Assembly (NCBI RefSeq): GCF_030548175.1
Contig: NZ_JAUORX010000011.1
Location: forward strand, 17,516-81,515
DNA length: 64,000 nucleotides
Direction: 5' to 3'
From: Cognatishimia sp. 1_MG-2023
GTDB lineage: Bacteria > Pseudomonadota > Alphaproteobacteria > Rhodobacterales > Rhodobacteraceae
Positions 47,413 to 55,731 of the stretch are shown piece by piece; within the stretch, counting starts at the first letter, position 1, and every line of letters starts with the position of its first letter. Below the pieces are notes generated by a model. That model did not search any database and was not told where the DNA came from. It saw only the letters and a program-made list of their open reading frames with translations. The position numbers and the translations under genes are program-made.

Positions 47413-49002
47413 ATGACCGATCTGTATCCTATCCGCCGCGCGCTGATTTCTGTTTCCGATAAAACCGGACTGATTGAACTTGGCCAAGCTTTGACTGCTC
47501 GTGGCGTTGAGCTTTTGTCGACAGGCGGTTCCGCCAAAGCATTGCGTGATGCAGGTTTGGCAGTGAAAGACGTGTCAGAGGTGACTGGCTTTCCAGAGAT
47601 GATGGATGGTCGCGTTAAGACGCTGCACCCGATTGTGCACGGCGGCCTGTTGGCGCTGCGTGACAACGACGGCCACGTTGCAGCGATGAACGAGCATGAG
47701 ATTGGCGCGATCGATCTGTTGGTTGTGAACCTGTACCCATTTGAAGAGACCGTTGCGAAGGGCGCGGATTACGCGACTTGCATCGAAAACATCGACATTG
47801 GCGGCCCAGCGATGATCCGTTCTGCGGCGAAGAACCATGGTTTTGTGAACGTTGTGACCGACGTTGAAGATTATGATGCCTTGTTGGCAGAGCTAGAAGC
47901 GAACGACGGTCAGACCACTTTGACCTTCCGCCAGAAGCTGGCGCAGACAGCGTATGGACGCACGGCTGCGTATGACACTGCCGTGAGCACTTGGATGGCG
48001 GGCGCGATTGATTTGGCGACACCTCGTCGTCGTTCGGTTGCCGGTACTGTGGCGCAGACATTGCGTTACGGTGAGAACCCACATCAGTCTGCGGCGTTCT
48101 ATACAGATGGCTCTGGTCGTCCGGGTGTTGCGACGGCTGTTCAGCATCAAGGTAAAGAGCTGTCTTACAACAACATCAACGACACAGATGCGGCGTTTGA
48201 ATTGGTGTCTGAGTTTGATCCAGCCGAAAGTGCTGCTTGTGCGATCATCAAACATGCGAATCCATCAGGTGTTGCGAAGGGCGCGACCTTGGTTGAAGCG
48301 TATAAGTCTGCGTTTGATTGTGACCGTACGTCTGCCTTTGGTGGTATCGTAGCGTTGAACCAGCCGTTGGATGCAGAGACCGCGACTGCGATCACTGAGA
48401 TTTTCACCGAGGTTGTGATTGCACCGGGTGCTAGCGACGAGGCGAAAGAGATTTTCGCGAAGAAAAAGAACCTGCGTTTGTTGACTACAGAAGGTCTGGC
48501 GAACCCATTGGAAGCGGCGGATACGATCCGTCAGGTGTCTGGTGGTTATCTGGTTCAGGACAAAGACAACGGTTTTGTTGGCTTGGATGATTTGAAAGTT
48601 GTGACCAAAGTGGCCCCAACCGAAGAGCAACTGCGTGATTTGTTGTTTGCTTGGAAAGTTGCGAAACACGTGAAATCTAACGCGATTGTTTACGTGAAAG
48701 ATGCAGCGACTGTCGGTGTTGGTGCGGGTCAGATGAGCCGGTTGGATTCAGCTTTGATCGCGGCAACCAAAGCTGAGCGCATGGCAGAAGCGCTTGGTTT
48801 GGATGAATCTTTGGCGAAGGGTGCGGCGGTTGCGTCTGATGCGTTCTTCCCATTTGCAGACGGTTTGCTAGAGGCCGCAGCGGCGGGCGCGTCTTGCGTG
48901 ATCCAGCCGGGTGGTTCGATGCGTGATGACGAAGTGATCGCGGCGGCTGACGAGGCTGGATTGGCAATGGTCTTTACAGGCATGCGTCACTTCCGCCACT
49001 AA
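47413..49002 (+). CDS. purH: Bifunctional AICAR transformylase/IMP cyclohydrolase
   Basis: A 529-residue enzyme for the last two steps of IMP synthesis. The N-terminal MGS-like IMP cyclohydrolase domain (residues 1 to about 190) holds [19 protein letters not shown] and [15 protein letters not shown]. The C-terminal AICAR transformylase half carries [13 protein letters not shown], the catalytic lysine-histidine pair in [11 protein letters not shown], and FRH at the terminus. Length and order are those of PurH. A stem-loop follows nine bases after the stop. Confidence 0.97.
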   Translation: MTDLYPIRRALISVSDKTGLIELGQALTARGVELLSTGGSAKALRDAGLAVKDVSEVTGFPEMMDGRVKTLHPIVHGGLLALRDNDGHVAAMNEHEIGAIDLLVVNLYPFEETVAKGADYATCIENIDIGGPAMIRSAAKNHGFVNVVTDVEDYDALLAELEANDGQTTLTFRQKLAQTAYGRTAAYDTAVSTWMAGAIDLATPRRRSVAGTVAQTLRYGENPHQSAAFYTDGSGRPGVATAVQHQGKELSYNNINDTDAAFELVSEFDPAESAACAIIKHANPSGVAKGATLVEAYKSAFDCDRTSAFGGIVALNQPLDAETATAITEIFTEVVIAPGASDEAKEIFAKKKNLRLLTTEGLANPLEAADTIRQVSGGYLVQDKDNGFVGLDDLKVVTKVAPTEEQLRDLLFAWKVAKHVKSNAIVYVKDAATVGVGAGQMSRLDSALIAATKAERMAEALGLDESLAKGAAVASDAFFPFADGLLEAAAAGASCVIQPGGSMRDDEVIAAADEAGLAMVFTGMRHFRH

Positions 49003-49010
49003 TAGTTATG

Positions 49011-49033
49011 GCCTGTCCCTATGTGGGGCAGGC
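49011..49033 (+). other. Stem-loop after purH without T-tract
   Basis: GCCTGTCCC, loop TATGT, GGGGCAGGC form a 9-bp stem with one G-T pair. The following TATTCGG is not a U-run, so Rho-independent termination is doubtful; it could be an RNA-stability stem. Confidence 0.5.
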
Positions 49034-49132
49034 TATTCGGCTCCCAGCAGAGGCCCAAAAGGGTCCGGCCAGGGATCGCGGATCACATCCGCAACACGGC
49101 ACTTAGGGGTGCAATGATAGAGGGCACGAGCG

Positions 49133-49603
49133 ATGAGACTCGTATTTTGGGCAGGCTTTTGGGCATTTCTCGTGGATCAAGCGAGCAAATACCTAGTGGT
49201 TCATACTTTGAATTTGCGTGAGATTGGACAGATTGATGTCCTGCCTCCGCTGTTGAATTTCCACATGGCGTGGAATGAGGGCATTAACTTTGGGCTGTTG
49301 TCCAATAGTGCCGAGGCAGCGCGGTGGATTTTGATTGCCATCGCATTGGGCATCAGCGCGTTTGTTTACTACTGGATGCTAAAGGATCGGCCCCAAAAGC
49401 TGGGTCTGATTGCCGGTGGTTTGCTGATTGGTGGCGCGCTGGGCAATGTGGTGGACCGTCTGTTGTACGGTGCTGTTGCCGATTTCTTGAACATGTCATG
49501 TTGTGGGATCGACAACCCCTATGCGTTTAATGTGGCGGATATTGCGATTTTTGCGGGTGCAATCGGGCTGGCCATTTGGGGTGGTACGAAAAAGCAGGCG
49601 TGA
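49133..49603 (+). CDS. lspA: Lipoprotein signal peptidase (signal peptidase II)
   Basis: A 156-residue inner-membrane aspartyl protease with four transmembrane helices. Conserved pieces are VDQASKYLVV, FHMAWNEGINFGLL, the first catalytic-aspartate motif GNVVDRLLYGAVADFL and the second, NPYAFNVADIAIFAG. It removes signal peptides from diacylglyceryl-prolipoproteins such as LptE and DUF3035 in this window. Followed closely by DUF3035. Confidence 0.95.
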   Translation: MRLVFWAGFWAFLVDQASKYLVVHTLNLREIGQIDVLPPLLNFHMAWNEGINFGLLSNSAEAARWILIAIALGISAFVYYWMLKDRPQKLGLIAGGLLIGGALGNVVDRLLYGAVADFLNMSCCGIDNPYAFNVADIAIFAGAIGLAIWGGTKKQA

Positions 49604-49653
49604 CGAGCGGTTGCGGATGCGTTAAAGCTTTCGGGAATGGCAGGAGTGATGCA

Positions 49654-50169
49654 ATGCGCACATCGCGAGCAGTGATTTTTGGATTGGCCCTTTTGGTCTC
49701 GGCATGCGCCAATGAGCGCGGCATTCGAGTGCTATCGTCTGACGACGCTGGCCCGGATGAATTTGCGGTTATTCCGTCAAAGCCTTTAGAGGCACCAGAG
49801 ACCTTTGCACAGTTGCCAACCCCGACACCGGGCGGTGCGAACCGTACAGACCAAGACCCACGCGGCGATATTGCAGTGGCTTTGGGCGGACGGGCGCAGC
49901 CTGCGTCGACAGACGGATCGTTCCCATCATCAGACAGCGCATTGGTGGCCTATGCGTCCCGTCAGGGCAGCGGTACGGGTATTCGTGAGCAGCTGGCGCA
50001 AGAAGACGAAGCCGTGCGCGGCCGGTTCTCAAAATTCACAGGCTGGCGTTTAGCGAACCCGGATCGGTATGACGAAGTGTACCGGTTCTATCACCTGAAC
50101 GCCTACCGCGAATTGGCGCGCTGGCGTGCCCGTGGCGTGAAGACACCGACGGCACCTGCGGTTCAGTAG
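49654..50169 (+). CDS. DUF3035 lipoprotein
   Basis: A 171-residue lipoprotein: MRTSRAVIFGLALLVSAC puts the acylated cysteine at residue 18. The mature part contains DEFAVIPSKPLEAPETFAQLPTP in pieces (EFAVIPSKPLEAP) and GGRAQPAST, the DUF3035 pattern. Function unknown; the family usually sits after lspA in Rhodobacterales. The ATG at 49654 is set by GGAG and by the signal peptide; the frame is open 26 codons upstream inside lspA. Confidence 0.9.
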   Translation: MRTSRAVIFGLALLVSACANERGIRVLSSDDAGPDEFAVIPSKPLEAPETFAQLPTPTPGGANRTDQDPRGDIAVALGGRAQPASTDGSFPSSDSALVAYASRQGSGTGIREQLAQEDEAVRGRFSKFTGWRLANPDRYDEVYRFYHLNAYRELARWRARGVKTPTAPAVQ

Positions 50170-50244
50170 GTTGGGTTTGTTGCTGGCCCCGTTGTAAGAC
50201 GGGGTGAGCGGAATGTTGGCTTGGCGTCCAAAGACAAATCTTAT

Positions 50245-50721
50245 TTATTCGTAATCTGAAAAATCAAAATTTGGGTCTGACCAAACGGACAGAACTTTTG
50301 CACCTTCCGGCAACGAGATTGGCTTGGAGTTAAGCGATGAAAAAACTGCATTCAAGTTATCACCCATTTTGACAGCTAATTTCGAACTGTGTGTGTGGAC
50401 ATAAAAATAGCCACATGGGTCTTTCCCAAGATCGCGATAAAGGAATACAGTAGCGCCACGTTCAGATTCAAAAATGGGGATCTTCTGTAACGATTGGTCC
50501 GGGTTTTCTTGGCACCACGATATTACCTCGGAGAGCTGAATAACGTGAGATAATATGTCATCAATATTCTGAAGATCGATAAAATTGTCGATCACATACG
50601 ACGCGTCGAATTCGGTCCACAAAATTTTTAGCTCCGAAGGGAACCAATTTCCGCAATCTGCTAGCATTTTGTCATAGGCATCAATGGAACCACGATTTCT
50701 TGACAGATATTTATCAAACAT
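50245..50721 (-). CDS. SMI1/KNR4 (SUKH)-like protein, A+T-rich
   Basis: A 158-residue acidic protein. The N-terminal run DKMLADCGNWFPSELKILW resembles the opening helices of SMI1/KNR4 domains, many of which are immunity proteins against contact-dependent toxins. The match is by pattern only. 124 of 300 bases at 50341-50640 are G or C (41%), against clearly over 50% in both flanking genes. It lies alone on the opposite strand between DUF3035 and the M16 pair, genes that are usually adjacent. No toxin gene is present. Confidence 0.6.
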   Translation of the reverse strand: MFDKYLSRNRGSIDAYDKMLADCGNWFPSELKILWTEFDASYVIDNFIDLQNIDDILSHVIQLSEVISWCQENPDQSLQKIPIFESERGATVFLYRDLGKDPCGYFYVHTHSSKLAVKMGDNLNAVFSSLNSKPISLPEGAKVLSVWSDPNFDFSDYE

Positions 50722-50926
50722 TGATACCCCCTTTGTTGAGTTAATACTGACATAATAGGCGGAATAGTCGAGAGTTTGCTTTGAGTCTTAAAGAGGTCAA
50801 TGCTTGGACCGGCCCGCGAATTGAGCAATCCCCTTTTCGCCATCATTCGCTCACAAAGCCGTTGGTAGGGTTGAAGACCTGTGGATAGGGCGTAACTATC
50901 CTTTTGAAACATATGAGGAGATGTTC

Positions 50927-52270
50927 ATGCGGCGCATGATGATGCTGGCGGGGCTTACGGCTTTGGCGGCTCTGCCCTTAAGGGCCCAAGAGATGGTGAC
51001 CGACTTTATGCTGGATAATGGCATGCAGGTTGTGGTGGTCGAGGATCACAGAGCACCTGTTGTGATGCATATGGTCTGGTACAAGGCTGGATCCGCAGAC
51101 GAGCAGCCGGGGGTCTCGGGCGTTGCGCATTTTCTTGAGCATTTGCTGTTTAAGGCGACGGATACCCTAGAATCGGGTGAGTTCTCTAAGGTGGTCAGTG
51201 CCAATGGTGGGCGGGACAATGCGTTCACCAGCTATGATTACACGGCGTATTATCAGCGGGTGGCGGCAGATCGGCTGGAGCTGATGATGCAGATGGAAAG
51301 CGACCGGATGGTGAATATTCGTCTGTCAGAAGACGATATTGCGACTGAGCGGGATGTGATCATCGAAGAGCGCAATCAGCGGACAGAGAACAGCGCAGGG
51401 GCGTTGTTTCGGGAACAGCGGATTGCGGCGCAGTATTTGAACCATCGGTATGGCGTGCCAATCATCGGTTGGAAGCACGAGATGGAGAACTTGGGCTTGG
51501 ATGATGCCCTGGCCTATTACGAGACGTTTTATGCGCCCAACAATGCGATCTTGGTTGTAGCGGGGGATGTGTACCCAGAAGACGTTAAGACGCTGGCAGA
51601 GACGTATTATGGTGTGATCCCAGCGAACCCGGATTTGCCGGAACGTGTGCGCCCGCAAGAGCCGCCACAGACATCCGCGCGGCGGATGGAGTTTCGTGAT
51701 CCGCGTGTGTCGCAGGAATATGTGACGCGGTCTTATCTGGCGCCAGAGCGTGACGCGGGTGATCAGCGGGAGGCTGCGGCGTTGACGATGCTGGCGCAGG
51801 TTCTGGGCAGTGGGCCGAATTCGGTGCTGGCGCGGGAGTTGCAGTTTGGGACGAAAGAGGCGGTTTATGTCTCGTCGTTTTACAGCGGTGTGTCGTTGGA
51901 TGATGCGACGTTCAATTTGGTGATTGTTCCGGCTGAGGGTGTGTCACTGGCAGATGGTGAAGCCGCGTTGGACAAGACGGTTCAGCAGTTCATCAAAGAT
52001 GGGGTGGACCCAGAGCATCTGGACCGGATCAAGATGCAGCTGCGGGCGAGCCAGATTTATGCACGGGATGCGGCGGATAGTGTGGGCAATCGGTATGGTC
52101 GTGCGTTGACCAGCGGTTTGACCATTCAGGACGTGCGCGATTGGCCAGAGATTTTGCAATCTATCACTGGTGAAGAGATCGTTGCGGCGGCCGAGGCTAT
52201 TTTTGACAAGAACAATTCAGTCACCGGGTGGTTGATGCGCCCTGAACTTCAGGCGGAGGTCAGCCAATGA
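50927..52270 (+). CDS. M16 zinc metallopeptidase (catalytic subunit type)
   Basis: A 447-residue periplasmic pitrilysin-family peptidase. The signal peptide ends near LPLRAQ. The inverted zinc motif HFLEH gives H68, E71 and H72, with the third ligand glutamate in the downstream VIIEERNQR region. GAGGAG abuts one ATG (50921) and lies six bases before the next (50927), so the latter was chosen. Its stop overlaps the next M16 gene, its probable non-catalytic partner. Confidence 0.93.
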   Translation: MRRMMMLAGLTALAALPLRAQEMVTDFMLDNGMQVVVVEDHRAPVVMHMVWYKAGSADEQPGVSGVAHFLEHLLFKATDTLESGEFSKVVSANGGRDNAFTSYDYTAYYQRVAADRLELMMQMESDRMVNIRLSEDDIATERDVIIEERNQRTENSAGALFREQRIAAQYLNHRYGVPIIGWKHEMENLGLDDALAYYETFYAPNNAILVVAGDVYPEDVKTLAETYYGVIPANPDLPERVRPQEPPQTSARRMEFRDPRVSQEYVTRSYLAPERDAGDQREAAALTMLAQVLGSGPNSVLARELQFGTKEAVYVSSFYSGVSLDDATFNLVIVPAEGVSLADGEAALDKTVQQFIKDGVDPEHLDRIKMQLRASQIYARDAADSVGNRYGRALTSGLTIQDVRDWPEILQSITGEEIVAAAEAIFDKNNSVTGWLMRPELQAEVSQ

Positions 52271-53571
52271 TGCGATTTGTAATTGCGGCGGTCGCGGTGC
52301 TGGCGGCTTTGCCAGCGCGCGCGGAAATTGAGATTCAAGAGGTGGTTAGCCCCGCTGGTGTGACGGCGTGGTTGGTCGAAGAACACTCGATTCCATTCGT
52401 GGCGCTAGAGTTGCGGTTCAAGGGTGGCGGGACGTTGGATTTGCCGGGCAAACGTGGGGCGACCAATTTGATGGTTGGCTTGTTGGAAGAAGGCACCGGC
52501 GACATGGACGCGATGGATTTCGCACGGACGGCAGAAGAGCTGGCTGCGGAATTTAACTATGATGCGTTTGATGACGCGGTGATGATTTCGGCGCGGTTTC
52601 TGACCGAGAACCGCGATGAGGCGATGGCCTTGTTGCGCAAGTCGATTGTCGCGCCTCGGTTTGATGAGGTGTCGTTGGCGCGGGTGAAGGATCAGGTGGT
52701 GTCGATCATTCGCTCGGACGCGAAAGACCCAGACCGGATCGCGAGCCAGACGTTTGATAAGCTGGCCTTTGGGGATCATCCCTATGCGACGTCATTGAAT
52801 GGCACGGAGGACAGCGTAAAGGCGTTGAGCCGCGATGATATTTTGGCGGCGCATCAGGGCGCTTTGGCCCTTGATAGAGTCTATGTTTCTGCTGTTGGCG
52901 ATATTTCGGCAATCGAGCTGGGGCAGTTGTTGGACGAACTCTTGGCGGGCCTGCCAGCGACGGGTGCGGCTTTGCCGGGGCCAGCAACGTATGACTTGGC
53001 GGGGGGTGAAACCTTGGTGGATTATGCGACGCCGCAGTCTGTTGCTGTGTTTGGCCATGAGGGTATTGAGCGCGACGATCCTGATTTCTTTGCGGCCTAT
53101 GTCCTGAATGTGATCATGGGTGGCGGCGGCTTTGAAAGCCGTTTGATGACCGAAGTGCGCGAGAAGCGCGGGCTGACCTATGGTGTGAACAGCTATTTGA
53201 TCCCTAAGGATTTGGGGCATCTGTATCTGGGTAGCGTGGCGTCCGCGAATGATCGGATCACGCAGGCGGTTGATGTTATTCGTGACGAATGGGCGCGGAT
53301 GGCGACCGAGGGTCCGACCATTGAAGAGTTAGAGCGGGCCAAGACCTATCTGACCGGAGCCTACCCGTTGCGGTTTGATGGCAATGGGCCGATTGCGAAT
53401 ATTCTGGTTGGGATGCAGATGGATGATCTGCCGATCGACTATGCAGTGACGCGGAACGACAAGGTGAATGCTGTGACGTTGGACGACGTAAAGCGTGTTG
53501 CGGCGCGGGTTATGCGGCCGGATGATTTGCATTTTGTGATCGTTGGACAGCCGACCGCGCAAGACGGCTGA
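52267..53571 (+). CDS. M16 family protein lacking the zinc motif (partner subunit)
   Basis: A 434-residue protein with a signal peptide ending LPARA (about residue 19). At the position of HxxEH it reads NLMVGLLEEGTG, so it cannot bind catalytic zinc. It keeps the arginine/tyrosine pair of the substrate-binding subunit in EKRGLTYGVNSYL. Paired active/inactive M16B proteins form heterodimers like mitochondrial processing peptidase. It overlaps the active gene by four bases. Confidence 0.92.
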   Translation: MMRFVIAAVAVLAALPARAEIEIQEVVSPAGVTAWLVEEHSIPFVALELRFKGGGTLDLPGKRGATNLMVGLLEEGTGDMDAMDFARTAEELAAEFNYDAFDDAVMISARFLTENRDEAMALLRKSIVAPRFDEVSLARVKDQVVSIIRSDAKDPDRIASQTFDKLAFGDHPYATSLNGTEDSVKALSRDDILAAHQGALALDRVYVSAVGDISAIELGQLLDELLAGLPATGAALPGPATYDLAGGETLVDYATPQSVAVFGHEGIERDDPDFFAAYVLNVIMGGGGFESRLMTEVREKRGLTYGVNSYLIPKDLGHLYLGSVASANDRITQAVDVIRDEWARMATEGPTIEELERAKTYLTGAYPLRFDGNGPIANILVGMQMDDLPIDYAVTRNDKVNAVTLDDVKRVAARVMRPDDLHFVIVGQPTAQDG

Positions 53572-53623
53572 ATTCTGCGGGATGGGCGGCCCTTGGGTCG
53601 CCTGTCTATCTGGAGGGTTAGCT

Positions 53624-54145
53624 ATGTTGTCAGATTTTGAAACGTCCCGATTAAGGGTCGCAGATTGGTCGCCGCATGTGCGGGGTGGTGTTGTGCCTGA
53701 TTGGCTGAACACTGCGTTGGTGCGGATGTTGACGCCGGATGTGTTGAAGCACTTACCCCCACCGTTGCAGCTTTCTGGTGGGCCGGATCAGATTGCGGAG
53801 TGGGTTCAGCGGCAATCGCAGGATGGTATGACGTTTCTGATTTTGGATCGTGCGTCTGGTGCTGTTTTGGGCTTGCTGATCACAGCCAGTTTTGAGGACG
53901 GTCAGGGCGGAATAGACACGCATATTGGATATTTGTTTGATGAGCAGGCTTGGGGGCAGGGTTTTGCCACCGAACTGTTGCTTGGGTTTGTTGCCGCTGT
54001 CCCGGCGGGGCGCCGTGTTCGGTTGATTGGCGGTGTTGGGTTGGACAATCCCGGCTCGGCGCGTGTGTTGCAGAAGGCCGGGTTTCGTCGCGATGCGGCG
54101 ATGTCATCAAGTGATACAGACATGTTTGTATTACAGGTGCGCTAG
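53624..54145 (+). CDS. GNAT N-acetyltransferase
   Basis: A 173-residue Acetyltransf_3-type GNAT: starts MLSDFETSRLRVADWSPHV, with the acetyl-CoA loop EQAWGQGFATELLLGFV and the late strand NPGSARVLQKAGF. The RimJ-like layout suggests protein or amino-acid acetylation; substrate unknown. The ATG at 53624 has GGAGGG eight bases upstream; the frame is open earlier inside the M16 gene. Convergent with the MerR gene, three bases apart. Confidence 0.88.
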   Translation: MLSDFETSRLRVADWSPHVRGGVVPDWLNTALVRMLTPDVLKHLPPPLQLSGGPDQIAEWVQRQSQDGMTFLILDRASGAVLGLLITASFEDGQGGIDTHIGYLFDEQAWGQGFATELLLGFVAAVPAGRRVRLIGGVGLDNPGSARVLQKAGFRRDAAMSSSDTDMFVLQVR

Positions 54146-54148
54146 CGG

Positions 54149-54523
54149 TCAGGCCATGACCTGCGGTTTGGATGTGGCTTGCAGGGGGCATACTTGGTTC
54201 AGGGTATCCGCCAAGAGGCCGCGGAGTTTGATCATTTCTGCAATCTTTGCGTCTACGTCATCTAGCTTTTGTTGTAGCAGATTGGCGGTTTCTTCGGTGC
54301 TGAGGGAACGGTTGGCGATGACGTCTATCACCTCTTTCATTTCGCGCAGGGTGAAACCCATTTTTTGGCCGAGGCGGATGAGGTTTACGAGGCGCACCAT
54401 GCCTTGGTCAAAATCGCGATAGCCGTTGTCGCGGCGTTCGGAGCGAATGAGGCCCTGTTTTTCATAAAGGCGCAGGGTGTCGGTGCTGACATTGGTGCGC
54501 TGGGCGAGTTCGCCGATTTTCAT
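54149..54523 (-). CDS. MerR-family transcriptional regulator
   Basis: A 124-residue MerR regulator: MKIGELAQRTNVSTDTLRLY is the winged-helix start and YEKQGLIRSERRDNGYRDF the wing. A long dimerisation helix (about 75-110) and a short tail with a single cysteine (NQVCPLQATSK) follow. One cysteine is too few for a classical CueR/ZntR metal site, so the inducer is unknown. The ATG at 54523 gives the canonical start; an earlier one adds 12 residues. It is divergent from the membrane-protein gene across a perfect MerR-type operator. Confidence 0.92.
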   Translation of the reverse strand: MKIGELAQRTNVSTDTLRLYEKQGLIRSERRDNGYRDFDQGMVRLVNLIRLGQKMGFTLREMKEVIDVIANRSLSTEETANLLQQKLDDVDAKIAEMIKLRGLLADTLNQVCPLQATSKPQVMA

Positions 54524-54537
54524 ATGTGATAAACCTG

Positions 54538-54569
54538 TTGACCTTGGACTTATGTCCAAGGTTTATAGC
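54538..54569 (+). promoter_or_regulatory. MerR-type promoter with operator dyad
   Basis: TTGACC (-35, 54538-54543) and TATAGC (-10, 54564-54569) are separated by 20 bp, the elongated spacer typical of MerR-activated promoters. Within it, ACCTTGGAC-TTAT-GTCCAAGGT (54541-54562) is a perfect 9-4-9 dyad. It reads toward the membrane-protein gene at 54600. Confidence 0.85.
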
Positions 54570-54599
54570 CTGTCCAAACAATGTTTGGAAGGACAACTC

Positions 54600-55022
54600 A
54601 TGCTCTCTGAGGCAGCATATAATAAGTTTTTTAGGTTTTCCGCCTGGTACGATTTGATCGTGACGTGGCCGTTTGCAACGGCATTTACGTTGGCGTTTAT
54701 GTGGGGGTCTGTGTTTGGTCCGTTGAATGACACGCTGGGCTTTGCGCCATTGCCAGAGTTGGATGTTCACGCTGTGCTGTTTGGCAATTTCTTTGGGTCG
54801 GTTGTGGTGATCTGGTCACTTGCACGGCTGTATATTGGCGATCCGCGCATGGGGGTGTTTGACGGTATTGGGCGCGTTTTGTTTTCGATTGCGATGATCA
54901 ATGCGCTGATGTCCGGAATCAGCCCGATTGTCTGGGGCTTTTTGGTGCCTGAGGTTCTGTTCGCGTTGATCAGCCTGTTTGGTGCGCCGAAAAGCTTGCT
55001 GCGCCCCGGCGTGAATGCCTGA
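54600..55022 (+). CDS. MerR-controlled small membrane protein of unknown function
   Basis: A 140-residue protein with four hydrophobic segments (about 17-40, 60-80, 95-112 and 113-130), opening MLSEAAYNKFFRFSAWYDL. Not assigned to a family. The ATG at 54600 lies about 25 bp downstream of the predicted transcription start and has AAGGA seven bases upstream; further-upstream starts would be inside the promoter. Control by the divergent MerR protein suggests an efflux, permeability or stress role, which is inference. Confidence 0.8.
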   Translation: MLSEAAYNKFFRFSAWYDLIVTWPFATAFTLAFMWGSVFGPLNDTLGFAPLPELDVHAVLFGNFFGSVVVIWSLARLYIGDPRMGVFDGIGRVLFSIAMINALMSGISPIVWGFLVPEVLFALISLFGAPKSLLRPGVNA

Positions 55023-55044
55023 CTTAGGTGTAAGCGTCCGTGGC

Positions 55045-55731
55045 TTAGGTGCGGGCGGTTAGAGATTGGAAGGCATCCCATTCCAGTATCTCAATACCTT
55101 GGCCTTTGTGCTGTGTGTTCAGCGCAAAGGCTTGGCCTAAGGTTTCGACCCTAATACCGCGGTATTTGCGCAGGGGGCCGATCAGAATTGGGTTTAGTTT
55201 GGGCCAGAGTTTTAGAACGATGGCTTGGCCAAATCCGTAGCGATTGGTTGGCGTGATGATGTTGCTGGGGTGAAAGAGGCTAAGGCGCTCGAATTGGAGT
55301 GCTTTGAGCGCGTCCTCGAGTTCGCCTTTGCTGCGCAGAAAGAACATGCGCGATTTTGGGTCGACGCCCACAGACGACAGCAGTTCGAAGTGTTTGATGT
55401 TGGCCTGTTTACATGCGGTGCCAAAGGCAATCACGGCGTCGCGGTCTACTTTCAAGAATTCTTCTTTGGTCACGGATGACACGGCCCCCACACCAAGGGT
55501 GCAAATGGCTGTGTCGTGATCTGCCAGTAGGTGCGCGTAGGTGGTGGGGTCGAGCACATCTACGATGTGTTCAGCGATTTTATCATGGGCGACGGCGGTT
55601 AGAGGGCGGCGGGTTAGAACCGTGATCCGCGCCACATTTGGCATCTGAACAAGTTGTTTCATCACCTCGGTGCCCACGGCGCCAGTGGCGCCGAGGATCA
55701 CGATATTTAGGGGAGGTGTCGTTTGGGTCAT
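55045..55731 (-). CDS. NAD(P)-binding atypical short-chain reductase
   Basis: A 228-residue Rossmann protein: NIVILGATGAVGTEVMKQL is the nucleotide motif, and HFELLSSVGVDPKS resembles the YxxxK-free active-site region of NmrA/HTATIP2-like proteins, ending in a hydrophobic substrate half. Its reaction is unknown. The ATG overlaps the stop of the aldehyde dehydrogenase by four bases (ATGA, 55728-55731), making it the third gene of the deoC operon. Convergent with the membrane-protein gene. Confidence 0.88.
   Translation of the reverse strand: MTQTTPPLNIVILGATGAVGTEVMKQLVQMPNVARITVLTRRPLTAVAHDKIAEHIVDVLDPTTYAHLLADHDTAICTLGVGAVSSVTKEEFLKVDRDAVIAFGTACKQANIKHFELLSSVGVDPKSRMFFLRSKGELEDALKALQFERLSLFHPSNIITPTNRYGFGQAIVLKLWPKLNPILIGPLRKYRGIRVETLGQAFALNTQHKGQGIEILEWDAFQSLTART

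Noticed and set aside
50187..50204. CCCCGT-TGTAAG-ACGGGG stem after DUF3035 as a terminator
   Set aside because: The stem is only 6 bp and is followed by TGAGCGG rather than a T-run.
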